From: Bin87 sp965243255
GTDB taxonomy: Bacteria; Chloroflexota; Dehalococcoidia; Lucifugimonadales; UBA3495
Assembly (NCBI GenBank): GCA_965243255.1
Contig: CBDEUH010000004.1
Coordinates: 2,852,001-2,916,000 of the forward strand
Direction: 5' to 3'
Length of the DNA: 64,000 nucleotides
Shown in pieces: positions 31,784 through 40,928 of the stretch. The first letter of the stretch is position 1; every line of letters begins with the position of its first letter. Both the position numbers and the translations under genes were made by a program. The notes beneath the pieces were generated by a model, which saw only the letters and a program-made list of their open reading frames with translations, ran no database searches and was not told the origin of the DNA.

Positions 31784-33871
31784 CTACTCAAACACAGTAT
31801 CCATTTTGCCGGGGATGGCCAGGTTCTGGATGCGCCGGTCGTGCCGGGGCGTGGTCTCCGGCTGTTTGAAGGGGACTTCGGCGTGGAAGTGAGCCAGATA
31901 CTCGACCAGCGCGTCCTGTTCCCGGCCGGGATTGAAGCCGTCGGCCAGGCCGGGGTCGGCGGCGGCCACCGGCTCATCGATAACCCCGTTGCCGTTGGTG
32001 TCGGGGAAGTCCGGGTTGGGCGGGTTGTACTGTCCTGCCTCGCCGCTCAGGTCAACCCGTCCCGGTTGAAGCGCCGGGAAGGGATAGTCGTCGCCGCCGT
32101 TGGCCAGGAAATCCAGCGTTGCCAGCTTGATGATGCGTTCCGGGTCTCCCACCAATCGGCCATCCTCCACCACCCGGTCGCGTACTTCGCCGCCGTCGTC
32201 AATTATCGCCAGGGAGCGGACGCGCTGCCCGGCCGGCAACGACGGATCGAAGCTGAAGCGCATCCCGCCCACCTGGGGAAATCCGCCGGACTGGACGCTG
32301 CCGATGTCGGCGGCGGCGACGGTGTGTTCGATGATATCCGCCAACTCCTGAGCTGTCAGCGGGACGATGACCACGCCGTTGTCGAAGCGCAGCGCGCCCT
32401 GAATGTCAAACTGCGATACGTCGCCGGCCGCCTTGCCGGTGGTCGGATTGGCTGGCGGCGGCAGCAACTCCACGTCTGACGGGTCGGTGGTTCCCGGCGG
32501 CTGTCGCACCACGCCGATGGCGTCGCGGATGCCGCCGCCGTTTTTCAGCGATGCCGACACGTCAGGGTCAACCAGCCGGGCCGTCCACAGGATTGCGTCG
32601 GCAATCAGGTTGCCCAGGTTGGTTTCCTGGGTGCGCACGGCGCCGCGCCGTCCGTCCAGGTACACGTCGGTGCGGGCAATGATGTTGCCGTCCCGCACGA
32701 TGAGCACGCCGCGCAGGGATTCCACGATTCGGCTTACCTCAGGGATTGGCTGCCCGGCGAAGGCTTGTCCGTCTTGAATGGCGGTGGCATAGGCGCCGCT
32801 GAGATACGGGTCGATGGATTCGGGAATCACGCGGCCCCGGCCGTCGAATTGGACCACCAGCCGGCCCAGATATCGGTAGTCTCCATCGGTGTTGACCAGC
32901 AGGACGGGAGCGTCGTCTGCGGAGCGGTAGAGCAGGGGGTATGTATCCGCCGCCACGTCGCCGTCCCACAGCCGGTCCGTTGCGTCGGCCAGCAGCGTGT
33001 TGGAACCGCCGGCCACGATGATGTCAACGTCCTCCAGCCGGGTGGCCAGGGCCTGCTCAACGTCCAGCCGCTGCATATGCGCCAGCAGGATGACCTTGTT
33101 GATGCCCTGCCCCGTCAGTTCGTCCACCGCGCCCTGGATGATGGCGGCCAGCGCGTCCAGGTCGTTGCTGTCCCCCGGCAGCACGCCGATGGTCCCGGCC
33201 CCGGTGATGGAGGCGAGAGTGGGCGTGGTTGCGCCGACGATGCCGATGCGTTGGCCGTCCACCGTAACCACCGCGCTGCGGGCCAGGCCCCCGCCCACCA
33301 GCATCGCCTCCTGGGCGTCGGCAACCACCAGACCGGCCAGGTTCTCGTCGGGCGCGAAGTTCAGGTTGCTGGACAGGTAGGGGAACGATGCTCCAGGGTA
33401 AGTTCTGCCGTCGGCGGTTTCGGAGGCGATGATGCCGGCAAAAACGCCGGTGCCCTGGTCCAGCTCGTGATTGCCCAGGGCCGACGCCTGGAAGCCCATG
33501 GCGTTCAGCAGGGCGATATCGCCGCGACCGTTGCCGGCGATGCCCAGCAGGGGGTCGTTGACCTCGTCGCCGGCGGCGAAGTAGCGCGGGCCGGGCACGT
33601 AGTTGTCCCCTGAACTCAGCGCCAGCGTGTTGTCAGGAAGCTCCGCCCGGAACGCGTCCAGCATGGCGGAGAAGTTCTCGACGTTCTCCAAAGCGCCCAC
33701 CGTGCCGTCCATGTCCCCGGCGTGCAGCAGTTGCAGCGTGAACGTCGGCTCCTCCGACTGCGGAACGTTGGCCTGCTGAGAGGCGGCCGGTTCGCTGCTG
33801 CCATCGCACGCCGCCAGGACCAGGGCGACGACTACGGCCAGACCTGTTATCCACCTGACTTTGCTGAACAT
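31784..33871 (-). CDS. bifunctional metallophosphatase/5'-nucleotidase-like lipoprotein with altered metal ligands
   Basis: 695 aa. Signal MFSKVRWITGLAVVVALVLA with lipobox Cys22. The N-terminal phosphoesterase domain has LLHAGDMDG (residues 49-56), SSGDNYVPG (87-94), GNHELD (133-138) and a histidine in ILLAHMQ. In UshA-like enzymes the first motif is D-x-H and a later GGHxH provides two more ligands; here they are D-x-D (Asp53, Asp55) and GGSNTLL. A C-terminal 5'-nucleotidase domain is present (QETNLGNLIADAI, GGGIRDAIG). I recognise this as a known divergent branch of the family. It may hydrolyse nucleotides or other phosphoesters on the cell surface for phosphate scavenging. Confidence 0.82.
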   Translation of the reverse strand: MFSKVRWITGLAVVVALVLAACDGSSEPAASQQANVPQSEEPTFTLQLLHAGDMDGTVGALENVENFSAMLDAFRAELPDNTLALSSGDNYVPGPRYFAAGDEVNDPLLGIAGNGRGDIALLNAMGFQASALGNHELDQGTGVFAGIIASETADGRTYPGASFPYLSSNLNFAPDENLAGLVVADAQEAMLVGGGLARSAVVTVDGQRIGIVGATTPTLASITGAGTIGVLPGDSNDLDALAAIIQGAVDELTGQGINKVILLAHMQRLDVEQALATRLEDVDIIVAGGSNTLLADATDRLWDGDVAADTYPLLYRSADDAPVLLVNTDGDYRYLGRLVVQFDGRGRVIPESIDPYLSGAYATAIQDGQAFAGQPIPEVSRIVESLRGVLIVRDGNIIARTDVYLDGRRGAVRTQETNLGNLIADAILWTARLVDPDVSASLKNGGGIRDAIGVVRQPPGTTDPSDVELLPPPANPTTGKAAGDVSQFDIQGALRFDNGVVIVPLTAQELADIIEHTVAAADIGSVQSGGFPQVGGMRFSFDPSLPAGQRVRSLAIIDDGGEVRDRVVEDGRLVGDPERIIKLATLDFLANGGDDYPFPALQPGRVDLSGEAGQYNPPNPDFPDTNGNGVIDEPVAAADPGLADGFNPGREQDALVEYLAHFHAEVPFKQPETTPRHDRRIQNLAIPGKMDTVFE

Positions 33872-34010
33872 ATACCGGCGCCTACTGCGCTTTGCGAAGG
33901 CTCGCCCCGGCGAGCCCGGTTGCGCTTTTCAACTTCCCCGGACGCTATTGCGGGGGCGGATTATGTTACACTACCCGCCATCAATTCGACCCCCACAGGA
34001 GGCACTGATT

Positions 34011-34673
34011 ATGCCCAGCAAGAAGCGCGGCACCGGCTTGATGATGGTCTGGTGCGAGGTTCCCGCCGACGTTGAGGAAGAGTTCAACCAGTGGTACAAC
34101 ACCGAGCACTTGCAGGAGCTGCTGTCGGTGCCCGGCGTGCTCAACGCCGCCCGTTATGAGGCCACCAGCAGCGGCCCCAAGCACCTGGCGATGTACGAGC
34201 TGGAATCGGCCGACGTCATCAACACCGACGCCTTCAAGAACCGTCCGCCGACCCCCTGGGGCCAGAAGGTTGGCCCCCGCGCCGTGGCGACCACCCTCAT
34301 CAACAACGTGTACAACATGATTCACCCGGCCGGCTTGTCCGACGCGCTGGCCAACGCCGATATGTCCCCGGCCCTGCAGATTGGCCGAATGGACGTGCCC
34401 GCCGAGAGCGATGACGAGTGGAACAACTGGTATTCCACCGTGTACGTGCCCAACTACGAAAAGGTGCCGGGATGCATCCGGGGCCGCCGCTGGAAGGCGG
34501 TGCGGGGCGAACCGGCCTACGCCACCGTGTACGAGTTTGAAAACCCCGAAGTGTCGTCCACCGCCCCGTGGCTGGAACAGCGGGAAGCGCACCCCGACAA
34601 CGTGCGGATGCGCGACGTGATGACCCACGCCGCCGGCTCTCCCGGCATCTGGCGCAAGACTTTCCAGCCCTAG
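34011..34673 (+). CDS. duplicated EthD/Dabb-like domain protein
   Basis: 220 aa after AGGAGG. The protein is two copies of one small alpha/beta unit of about 100 residues: EEEFNQWYNTEHLQELLSVP with YEATSSGPKHLAMYELES, and DDEWNNWYSTVYVPNYEKVP with KAVRGEPAYATVYEFEN. The W-Y-x-x-x-H/Y pattern with a following VPG is that of ferredoxin-like EthD/dimeric barrel proteins, which degrade or bind small organics; a fused pseudo-dimer is expected. The duplication explains the size. Substrate unknown. It is divergent from the 5'-nucleotidase-like gene. Confidence 0.75.
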   Translation: MPSKKRGTGLMMVWCEVPADVEEEFNQWYNTEHLQELLSVPGVLNAARYEATSSGPKHLAMYELESADVINTDAFKNRPPTPWGQKVGPRAVATTLINNVYNMIHPAGLSDALANADMSPALQIGRMDVPAESDDEWNNWYSTVYVPNYEKVPGCIRGRRWKAVRGEPAYATVYEFENPEVSSTAPWLEQREAHPDNVRMRDVMTHAAGSPGIWRKTFQP

Positions 34674-34703
34674 CGTCCGCCGGCGAACCGATGTCGTACA
34701 ATA

Positions 34704-34738
34704 TAGGGGCGAGCCCTCCAAAGGCGGGTTCGCCCCTA
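34704..34738. repeat. long GC-rich hairpin repeat
   Basis: AGGGGCGA pairs with TCGCCCCT and the pairing continues inward with one mismatch to a three-base loop. It lacks a T-run, so it is more likely a dispersed palindromic repeat than a terminator. It lies between the Dabb-like gene and the YtkA-like gene. Confidence 0.5.
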
Positions 34739-34742
34739 CGCT

Positions 34743-35339
34743 TTGCCATCAGGCGGTAGCAGATTGTACGGTTGGATTGAGAAAACCCTTGGCCTGGCGC
34801 TGCTGACGCTGCTCAGCGTCGGTATCGCCGTCGCCTTGCCCTGGCCGGCGGCGGCGCAGGACATCGACGTAAAGGAAACCCGCCGGGCGGAGACCAACGT
34901 CGGCCCCTACACCGTGGTCACCGACGCCAGCGCCCTGCCCTCCTTGCAGTCCGCCCAATTCTTCATACGGGTTACCGACAACGCCAGCGGACAGCCCGTT
35001 GAGGACCTTACCGTTACCATCCTGACCCATTGGAGCGGCAGCGATGAAACCGGAGAGAACATCGCCCTCAGCCCCAACGTGGCGGGGTTGTACACCGCGA
35101 CCCTGAAGTTCGACCCGGGCACCTGGGAGACAACCATCCTCCTGGAACCACCAGGCGGCGGTTCCTACGGAGCGGACGGCTTTGTGTTCGAGGTGCCGGA
35201 GCCGTCCAATAACCTGGAGGCCGGCTACGTGTTTCTCGGCGTGTCCGTGGCCCTGATGGCCGGCGCCGGCTACCTGGTGTGGCGCGTGCGGCGCAACCAG
35301 CGCCAACGGGCGGCCGGGTCCGGTTCGACGGTGGCATGA
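34743..35339 (+). CDS. secreted YtkA/FixH-like beta-domain protein, membrane-anchored
   Basis: Up to 198 aa. A signal peptide-like segment, LGLALLTLLSVGIAVALPWPAAAQD, is followed by an immunoglobulin-like beta domain (YTVVTDASALPSLQSAQFFIRVTDNASGQPV, GLYTATLKFDPGTWET) and a C-terminal membrane helix EAGYVFLGVSVALMAGAGYLVWRVRR. This pattern fits YtkA/FixH-like accessory proteins. Start uncertain: TTG at 34743 or TTG at 34764, neither with a good RBS. The stop overlaps the CtaG start, so the two proteins probably work together at the membrane, possibly in copper handling for cytochrome oxidase. Confidence 0.7.
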   Translation: MPSGGSRLYGWIEKTLGLALLTLLSVGIAVALPWPAAAQDIDVKETRRAETNVGPYTVVTDASALPSLQSAQFFIRVTDNASGQPVEDLTVTILTHWSGSDETGENIALSPNVAGLYTATLKFDPGTWETTILLEPPGGGSYGADGFVFEVPEPSNNLEAGYVFLGVSVALMAGAGYLVWRVRRNQRQRAAGSGSTVA

Positions 35340-36310
35340 TGCGCCGCGCGCTTCCCGTGGGCATCGTTGCCGGCATCGTCCTGGCGCTCACTGCCGGCGT
35401 GGGTGTGGCCTCGGCGCACCAGGGCATCCCGCCGGGCCAGACGCCGCTGACGGCGTGGGGGTTCGTCACCAACCCCATACCCAGCCTGTTCCTGCTGGCC
35501 GCCCTGTATTTCTACATCAACGGCCTGAACAACTGGCCCAACCCGACGCATCCGGTCAACAACTGGCAGAAGGCCAGCTTTTTCGCCGGCATACTGACGC
35601 TGTTCGCGGCCCTGCAGTCGCCCATTGAGCCGCTGGCCGAGCACTACTTTGCCATCCACCAGGTGCAGCACCTGCTGGTTCGCATGATTGGCCCGCTGCT
35701 GATCTTGCTGGGCGCGCCGCTGACCCCCATGCTGCGGGGGATGCCGGCGTGGCTGCGCCAGGGCGTGGTGCGGCGAGTGGTGCGGACGGCGGCGGCCCGC
35801 TGGATTTACATCAAGCTGACCAACCCGGTTTTCACCATCGTGGCTTTCCTGGGGCTGCTGTTCATCTGGCAGGTTCCCGGCCCGCACGACCTGGCCGTGC
35901 AGAACGACTGGGTGCATGAGTTGATGCACGGCACGATGCTGTTCAGCGGGTTCCTGTTCTGGTGGGTGGTGATTGACCCCAAACCGCACCGTTCGCGTCT
36001 GCACTACGGGCTGCGGGTGCTGTACCTGGGCCTGATTGTCCTGCCCAATACGTTGCTGGGCGCGGCCATCACCTTCCAGGAGCGGCTGATCTACTCGGCG
36101 TACCAGGAGCTGCCTCGTCCGTGGGAGGGCTTCGCCTACATATCCGACCAGCGGCTGGGCGGCCTGATGCTGTGGGTGCCCGGCGACATGATGTGCATCA
36201 TCGCCGCCGGCATCGTGATGTTCATGTGGTATCAGCGGGAGATGGAACTGAACCCCAACCCGCCGCTGCCCGTGCCGGCGGAGCCGCCCGGCGAGGACGA
36301 GGATGCCTGA
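35336..36310 (+). CDS. CtaG/Caa3-type cytochrome c oxidase assembly protein
   Basis: 324 aa. The ATG at 35336 (or 35339) overlaps the stop of the preceding gene. Multiple transmembrane helices with conserved histidines: SPIEPLAEHYFAIHQVQHLLVRMIGPLLILLGAP and LAVQNDWVHELMHGTMLFSGFLFWW, the diagnostic region of the CtaG/caa3 family. In Bacillus CtaG is required for assembly of caa3 oxidase, and relatives are linked to copper delivery. No oxidase subunit genes are in the window, so the oxidase must lie elsewhere. The C-terminus is acidic and Pro-rich. Confidence 0.85.
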   Translation: MMRRALPVGIVAGIVLALTAGVGVASAHQGIPPGQTPLTAWGFVTNPIPSLFLLAALYFYINGLNNWPNPTHPVNNWQKASFFAGILTLFAALQSPIEPLAEHYFAIHQVQHLLVRMIGPLLILLGAPLTPMLRGMPAWLRQGVVRRVVRTAAARWIYIKLTNPVFTIVAFLGLLFIWQVPGPHDLAVQNDWVHELMHGTMLFSGFLFWWVVIDPKPHRSRLHYGLRVLYLGLIVLPNTLLGAAITFQERLIYSAYQELPRPWEGFAYISDQRLGGLMLWVPGDMMCIIAAGIVMFMWYQREMELNPNPPLPVPAEPPGEDEDA

Positions 36311-36391
36311 TCGCATTGCCTACGCCGGCGGATTGTAGGATACTGAGCGCTGCTTTAATTCCCATACCAACCGCCGGCTGGTGAGTTACTA

Positions 36392-37516
36392 ATGGCTAAC
36401 CGCAACGGACAGCACGACCATCATCGCCCCGAACCGCGCTTTGACTGGTTCATTCCCATCGACGGCGACGGCGACCGGGCCGGAACGCTGCGAGCCCAGC
36501 GCGCGCCGACCTTCGACTACCTGCGGCAGGTGGCGCAAACCGCCGAGGACTGCGGCTTCTACTCCATGCTGATTCCCACCCGGTTCGCCAACGGCCTGTT
36601 CGCAGAGGACGCGCCCCTGGCCGAAACCTGGACCACGGCCACCGCGCTGGCGGCGGTAACGTCCCGCATCCGCTTCCTGGTCGCCGTGCGGCCCGGCTTC
36701 ATCGCTTTGGGACTCTTCGCCCAGATGGCGGCGGCGTTTCACCAGATTTCCGGCGGCCGGCTGGACATCAACATCGTGCCCGGCGGCATCCAGAACGACT
36801 TTGAGCGCGTTGGCGAGGTCAGCGACCACGCCACCCGCTACGAACGGGCCGAGGAGTTTATTGAAGCCTGCCGCGCCCTGTGGCAGCAGCCGCAGCCGGT
36901 GAGCTACCGCGGCGATTTCTACCGCCTGGAGGACGCCTACTGCGCGCCAGCGCCCGGCGACGATGCGCCACGTTTCTACCTGGGCGGCGCGTCGCCGCGA
37001 GCGCTGGGCCTCTCGTCCCGCCAGGCCGACGTGCACCTGGGCTGGATCGAGCCGCTGGAAGACACCGGGCAGCGCGTTGCCGACCTGCGGGAACAGTTTG
37101 ACGCCACCGGACGCCCCCTGAGCCTGGGCCTCCGCACCCACCTGGTCATCCGCGATACCGAGAGCGATGCCTGGGACGCCGCCCGCAGCCTCATCGCCGA
37201 CGCCGCGCCCGAGGTCAAGGCGCAGCGGCAGTCCGCCATCGCCGGCACGCCCATGGTGGGACAGCAGGCCCAGGCCCGGGTTGCCGAAGACCACCGGCTG
37301 GGCCGGCACCTGTGGAACGGTCTATCCGAGGTGCGGGTCAACTGCGGCAGCGCCCTGGTGGGCACGCCCGATCAGGTCGCCGACCAACTGCTGGACTACT
37401 GGCGGCTGGGCATCGACGAGTTCATTCTCAGCGGCTTCCCCCACGTCGAGGAGTGCCGCCGGGCCGCCGAGGATTTGCTGCCGCGATTGCGGGAGCGCAT
37501 CGCCGCGGAAGCGTGA
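36392..37516 (+). CDS. LLM-class flavin-dependent monooxygenase (SsuD-like)
   Basis: 374 aa. SsuD-type features: WFIPIDGDGDRAGTL, then LRQVAQTAEDCGFYSMLIPT, RIRFLVAVRPGFIALGLFAQMAAAFHQISGGRLDINIV and the C-terminal LVGTPDQVADQLLDYWRLGIDEFILSGFPHVEE. SsuD relatives release sulfite from alkanesulfonates using FMNH2. No SsuE reductase or Ssu ABC genes are nearby, so the substrate may be different. Its TGA overlaps the next ATG by one base (37516), coupling it to the large permease gene. Confidence 0.88.
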   Translation: MANRNGQHDHHRPEPRFDWFIPIDGDGDRAGTLRAQRAPTFDYLRQVAQTAEDCGFYSMLIPTRFANGLFAEDAPLAETWTTATALAAVTSRIRFLVAVRPGFIALGLFAQMAAAFHQISGGRLDINIVPGGIQNDFERVGEVSDHATRYERAEEFIEACRALWQQPQPVSYRGDFYRLEDAYCAPAPGDDAPRFYLGGASPRALGLSSRQADVHLGWIEPLEDTGQRVADLREQFDATGRPLSLGLRTHLVIRDTESDAWDAARSLIADAAPEVKAQRQSAIAGTPMVGQQAQARVAEDHRLGRHLWNGLSEVRVNCGSALVGTPDQVADQLLDYWRLGIDEFILSGFPHVEECRRAAEDLLPRLRERIAAEA

Positions 37517-40500
37517 TGCAGAGTTTCGCCCTCCTCTTGTGGCTGCTGCCCCGGCGGATGCGCTCGGCGTGGGGCCTGCTGGCAGTTACCGCTTTCGGAG
37601 TGCTGGCCGCCGTTACCATCATGGCGCTGGGCGCGATGTATTCCCAGGCCCTGGCGGAGGCCGGCTTGCGCCACGCGCTGGCAATCACGTCGCCCACGGT
37701 CATCAACACGCAAGTGGTGGTGCGCAACCGCCCCATGGGGCCCGATGACTACGCCGCCCTGCGCACCGAAATTGAAGGCATCGTTGACGCCGACGTGAGC
37801 TACCTGCTCCGAGGCGCGAACCGCTACGCCCGGATGCTGCCCACGCTGCCCCTCGCCCGGGCCGGCATTCCCTACGGCACCAGCGACTCCCCGCTGGGCC
37901 GGCCCTTCTTCGTAACCGGGTTCGCCGATAACGTCCGGCTGGCCGAGGGCAACTGGCCCTCGGATAGCGTAACCGTGGACGAGGCCGGCTGTCCGCAGCA
38001 GGGCGGCTGCCCCCGGATAGAAGGGGTGCTGGGCGTGGACACCCTCCGGCTGATGGGCTGGGAAGTGGGCCAGGAGACCTGGCTGGTGGTGTTTGAGGGT
38101 GATGACGAGGAACCGCCCCAGTACGTGGCCGTCAGCATCGTCGGCACCGTCGAACCCATCGACCCGCGGGCGGAATACTGGATGGGCGCGTCCGACTACT
38201 TCCGCATCGGAGATTGGGAGGGCCGGCCGGTAGCGCCGATCTACGTGCCCGAAAGCGCCTACTTTGAGGGCGTCGGCAAGCCCTACCCTACGCTGGTGGG
38301 CGATTACGGCTGGCTGCTCTACGTCAAACCCGACGTCATCACCGCCGACACCGCCCAGGACGTCCGAGACGACTTGACCGCCCTGGAAACCAACGTCAAC
38401 AACGCATTCCCCCGCTCCTACGTTTTGACCGGACTGGAAAACAGCCGGGGCACCGGGCTGCTGGCAACCTACCAGCGGGAGTTGACCCTGGCCCGCGCGC
38501 CGCTGTTCCTGTTCATCTCGTTGGTGGTGGTGGTGATTCTGTACTTCCTGGCGCTGGCGGTGTCCCTGCTGGCCGGCGCCCGCTCCGCCGAGTCGTCAAT
38601 GCTGCGCAGCCGGGGCGCCAGCGTGAGCCAGGTGGGCGGCCTGCTGGCGGTGGGCGAGGGCCTCATCGTCGTGATTGCCACCGTAATCGGCCCCCTGCTG
38701 GCCTGGGCCGTCGGCAGCCTGTTCCTGGTGGGCGCCATCAATCCGGCGGAGCGGGCCGGAGTGGGCGAAACCCCGCTGGACGTATCCCTGTCCTGGCAGA
38801 TGTACGCCATGGGGGCCGTGGGCGGTCTGCTGAGCCTGGCCGTGCTCACCATAGCCGGCGGCAGCCTCGCCCGGCTGGGGATACTGGACTTTCTGCGGGC
38901 CAGGGCGCGCCCGCCGTCCGCGCCATGGCTGCAGCGCTACTACATCGACCTGCTGGCCATCGTCGCCTTGGCCGTCCTGGTCTGGCAGATCCGGCAGCGT
39001 GGCGGATTCGTGGAGGGCACGCTCACCGGCCAGGGGCCGGCACTGGACCCGTCGCTGTTGCTGGCCCCGTCCGCTGCCTTGCTGACGCTGGCCTTCCTGA
39101 TGCTGCGCCTGCTCCCCTGGGCGATGACGGCGACCGCTTGGGCGGCGCAACGGGGCGCGCCGGCCTGGGTTGCCCTGTCCCTGCGGCGCATGGCCCGCCA
39201 TCCCCTGCCCTACGCCTCGCTGACGGTGGTGGTGACGCTGGCCGCGGCCCTGGGCGTATTCGCCGGCTCGTTCCAGACCACGCTGGCCCGCAGTGAGGCA
39301 GACCAGGCCAACCACAGCGTCGGCGGCGACATGGTTCTGGGCGGCGCCACCTTCGCCGGACGCGCCGAGCAGGAGCGGGTTGCGCGGCTGGAAGGCATCG
39401 AGGGAGTGCAAGCCATCGCCCCGGTCGTCCGTCTGCCGGTGGGTTTCCTCGATGGAGGTTCCCAGCGAGGCGTGGCCCTGGGAGTTGACCCCATCACCAT
39501 GCCCGACGCCTCCTGGTGGCGGGATGACTTCGTGGAAGGCGAGCCGGCATCCCTGGACACCCTGTTGGCTCCGCTGCGTCGCACCCTGAGCCCAGAGGCG
39601 GCCGGCGTCGCTCTGCCACCGGGCACCGAGCGAGTGGGCCTGCGGGTGCGCCGGGACGATGGCGAGCACGTCGGCGCCGCGGTGCCGCTCCCCACCTACC
39701 GGCTGTGGATGCGCGTGGGCAACGAGCGTGGACTCTACCGCAACCTGGAGATGGGAACCCTGGCTCCCCAGTTCGGCCGGGGGGAGCCGTGGCTCAATCT
39801 GTCCGCGCCCCTGCCCGAGCAGAGCGCGATTATAGAAGGCGAAGACCGCTGGCGCGTGGTCGCCGTGTACCTGTCCGGAGATACCTTCTCCCGCACTCCG
39901 CCCGGCGGCCTGTCCTTTGACGACATAACGGCCTACGGCCCCGACCTGCCCGCCGGCGGCATGGTGGTGGAAGGATTCGAGGACGTGGGCCCCTGGACGG
40001 CGCTGCCCCAGCCCGGCGAAACGCCGGACCGGGCCGAGCTAACGGCCGACGCCGCCCACTCCGGCGATACCGGCCTGGCCATCCGCTGGGAGGAACCCCT
40101 GGGCCGCTCGCCCCGGGGCATCGTGATACCGCCCGGACAGCTGCCGCTGCCGGCAGTCCTGGGGCCGGAATTCCAGGTGGGCCAGTGGGTGCGAATCACC
40201 GTTGACGGTTACGTCGTTCCCACGCGGGTAACGGGTACGGTCAATCACTTCCCTACCCTGAACACCGGCCGCCCCTTCGTGGTGGTGTCGGTGCACGAAC
40301 TGCGGGCCTGGCTGGCCCAGGCTCCCGGGGCAACTCCGGTCTTGCCCGATGAGTGGTGGTTCGACATTGCCGACGCCCCCAGCCTGGACCGGTCGGCCGT
40401 GGCCGCCGAGATTCTGGACGTTGGCTATCGCCTTTCCCACCTGCGCGACCGGGCTCACGCTGTTGACGTGGCCACGCGCAACCCGCTGGCCGGCGGCGCC

Positions 40501-40920
40501 TGGGACGCGCTCACCGGCATCGGCTTGGCCGCCCTGGCCCTGGCGGTGGGATTGGCGCTGTGCGCTCACGCTGCGGTGGCGGTCCGGGAGCAGCGGGTTG
40601 ACATGTCGGTGGGCGCCGCCCTGGGCGTGCCCCGCTGGCAACGGTTCGCCGGCCTGGCCCTGGAGCGCGCCATCATCGCCGTGCTGGGCATCATCATCGG
40701 CGGGCTGGCCGGCTGGGCCCTGGCCCGCTGGACCTTGAGCGAGCTGGCCGGCAACGCCGCCGGCGGCGCCGTTACGCCGCCCCTGGTGTTCGTGGCCCAG
40801 GGGCCGTGGCTGGCGGCGACCTTCGTCTGCCTGGTCATCGCCGCGGCGGCGGCCATCACCCTGGCCGGAACGGTGGCCGGACGCCTGCGCCCGCCCGAAG
40901 TGCTGCGGGAGACGGAGTAG
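37516..40920 (+). CDS. large FtsX/MacB-type ABC transporter permease, copy 1
   Basis: 1134 aa. An N-terminal membrane helix (GLLAVTAFGVLAAVTIMALG) is followed by a large extracytoplasmic MacB-type domain, then an FtsX block (LFLFISLVVVVILYFLALAVSLLAGARSAESSMLRSRGAS). A second periplasmic domain with a beta-sandwich-like segment (EGFEDVGPWTALP) comes next, and the last FtsX helices include ALAVGLALCAHAAVAVREQRVDMSVGAALGV. Two FtsX units in one chain are usual for macrolide/lipoprotein-type exporters. No ATPase gene is in the neighbourhood. The start is fixed by the one-base overlap with the LLM gene. Confidence 0.85.
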   Translation: MQSFALLLWLLPRRMRSAWGLLAVTAFGVLAAVTIMALGAMYSQALAEAGLRHALAITSPTVINTQVVVRNRPMGPDDYAALRTEIEGIVDADVSYLLRGANRYARMLPTLPLARAGIPYGTSDSPLGRPFFVTGFADNVRLAEGNWPSDSVTVDEAGCPQQGGCPRIEGVLGVDTLRLMGWEVGQETWLVVFEGDDEEPPQYVAVSIVGTVEPIDPRAEYWMGASDYFRIGDWEGRPVAPIYVPESAYFEGVGKPYPTLVGDYGWLLYVKPDVITADTAQDVRDDLTALETNVNNAFPRSYVLTGLENSRGTGLLATYQRELTLARAPLFLFISLVVVVILYFLALAVSLLAGARSAESSMLRSRGASVSQVGGLLAVGEGLIVVIATVIGPLLAWAVGSLFLVGAINPAERAGVGETPLDVSLSWQMYAMGAVGGLLSLAVLTIAGGSLARLGILDFLRARARPPSAPWLQRYYIDLLAIVALAVLVWQIRQRGGFVEGTLTGQGPALDPSLLLAPSAALLTLAFLMLRLLPWAMTATAWAAQRGAPAWVALSLRRMARHPLPYASLTVVVTLAAALGVFAGSFQTTLARSEADQANHSVGGDMVLGGATFAGRAEQERVARLEGIEGVQAIAPVVRLPVGFLDGGSQRGVALGVDPITMPDASWWRDDFVEGEPASLDTLLAPLRRTLSPEAAGVALPPGTERVGLRVRRDDGEHVGAAVPLPTYRLWMRVGNERGLYRNLEMGTLAPQFGRGEPWLNLSAPLPEQSAIIEGEDRWRVVAVYLSGDTFSRTPPGGLSFDDITAYGPDLPAGGMVVEGFEDVGPWTALPQPGETPDRAELTADAAHSGDTGLAIRWEEPLGRSPRGIVIPPGQLPLPAVLGPEFQVGQWVRITVDGYVVPTRVTGTVNHFPTLNTGRPFVVVSVHELRAWLAQAPGATPVLPDEWWFDIADAPSLDRSAVAAEILDVGYRLSHLRDRAHAVDVATRNPLAGGAWDALTGIGLAALALAVGLALCAHAAVAVREQRVDMSVGAALGVPRWQRFAGLALERAIIAVLGIIIGGLAGWALARWTLSELAGNAAGGAVTPPLVFVAQGPWLAATFVCLVIAAAAAITLAGTVAGRLRPPEVLRETE

Positions 40921-40928
40921 GCCGAGCC

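Noticed and set aside
28588..31869. A very long plus-strand open frame opposite two CoA-transferase genes
   Set aside because: Composition and residues are those of an antisense frame in GC-rich DNA (many His, Gln, Gly, Val); the minus strand carries well-recognised enzymes with RBSs.
33899..33916. GGCTCGCC/GGCGAGCC hairpin between divergent genes as a terminator
   Set aside because: The T-run is ten bases away and the position is upstream of both genes, not after one.
34704..34738. Hairpin as a transcription terminator
   Set aside because: Strong stem but no T-run on either side; it looks like a dispersed palindrome.
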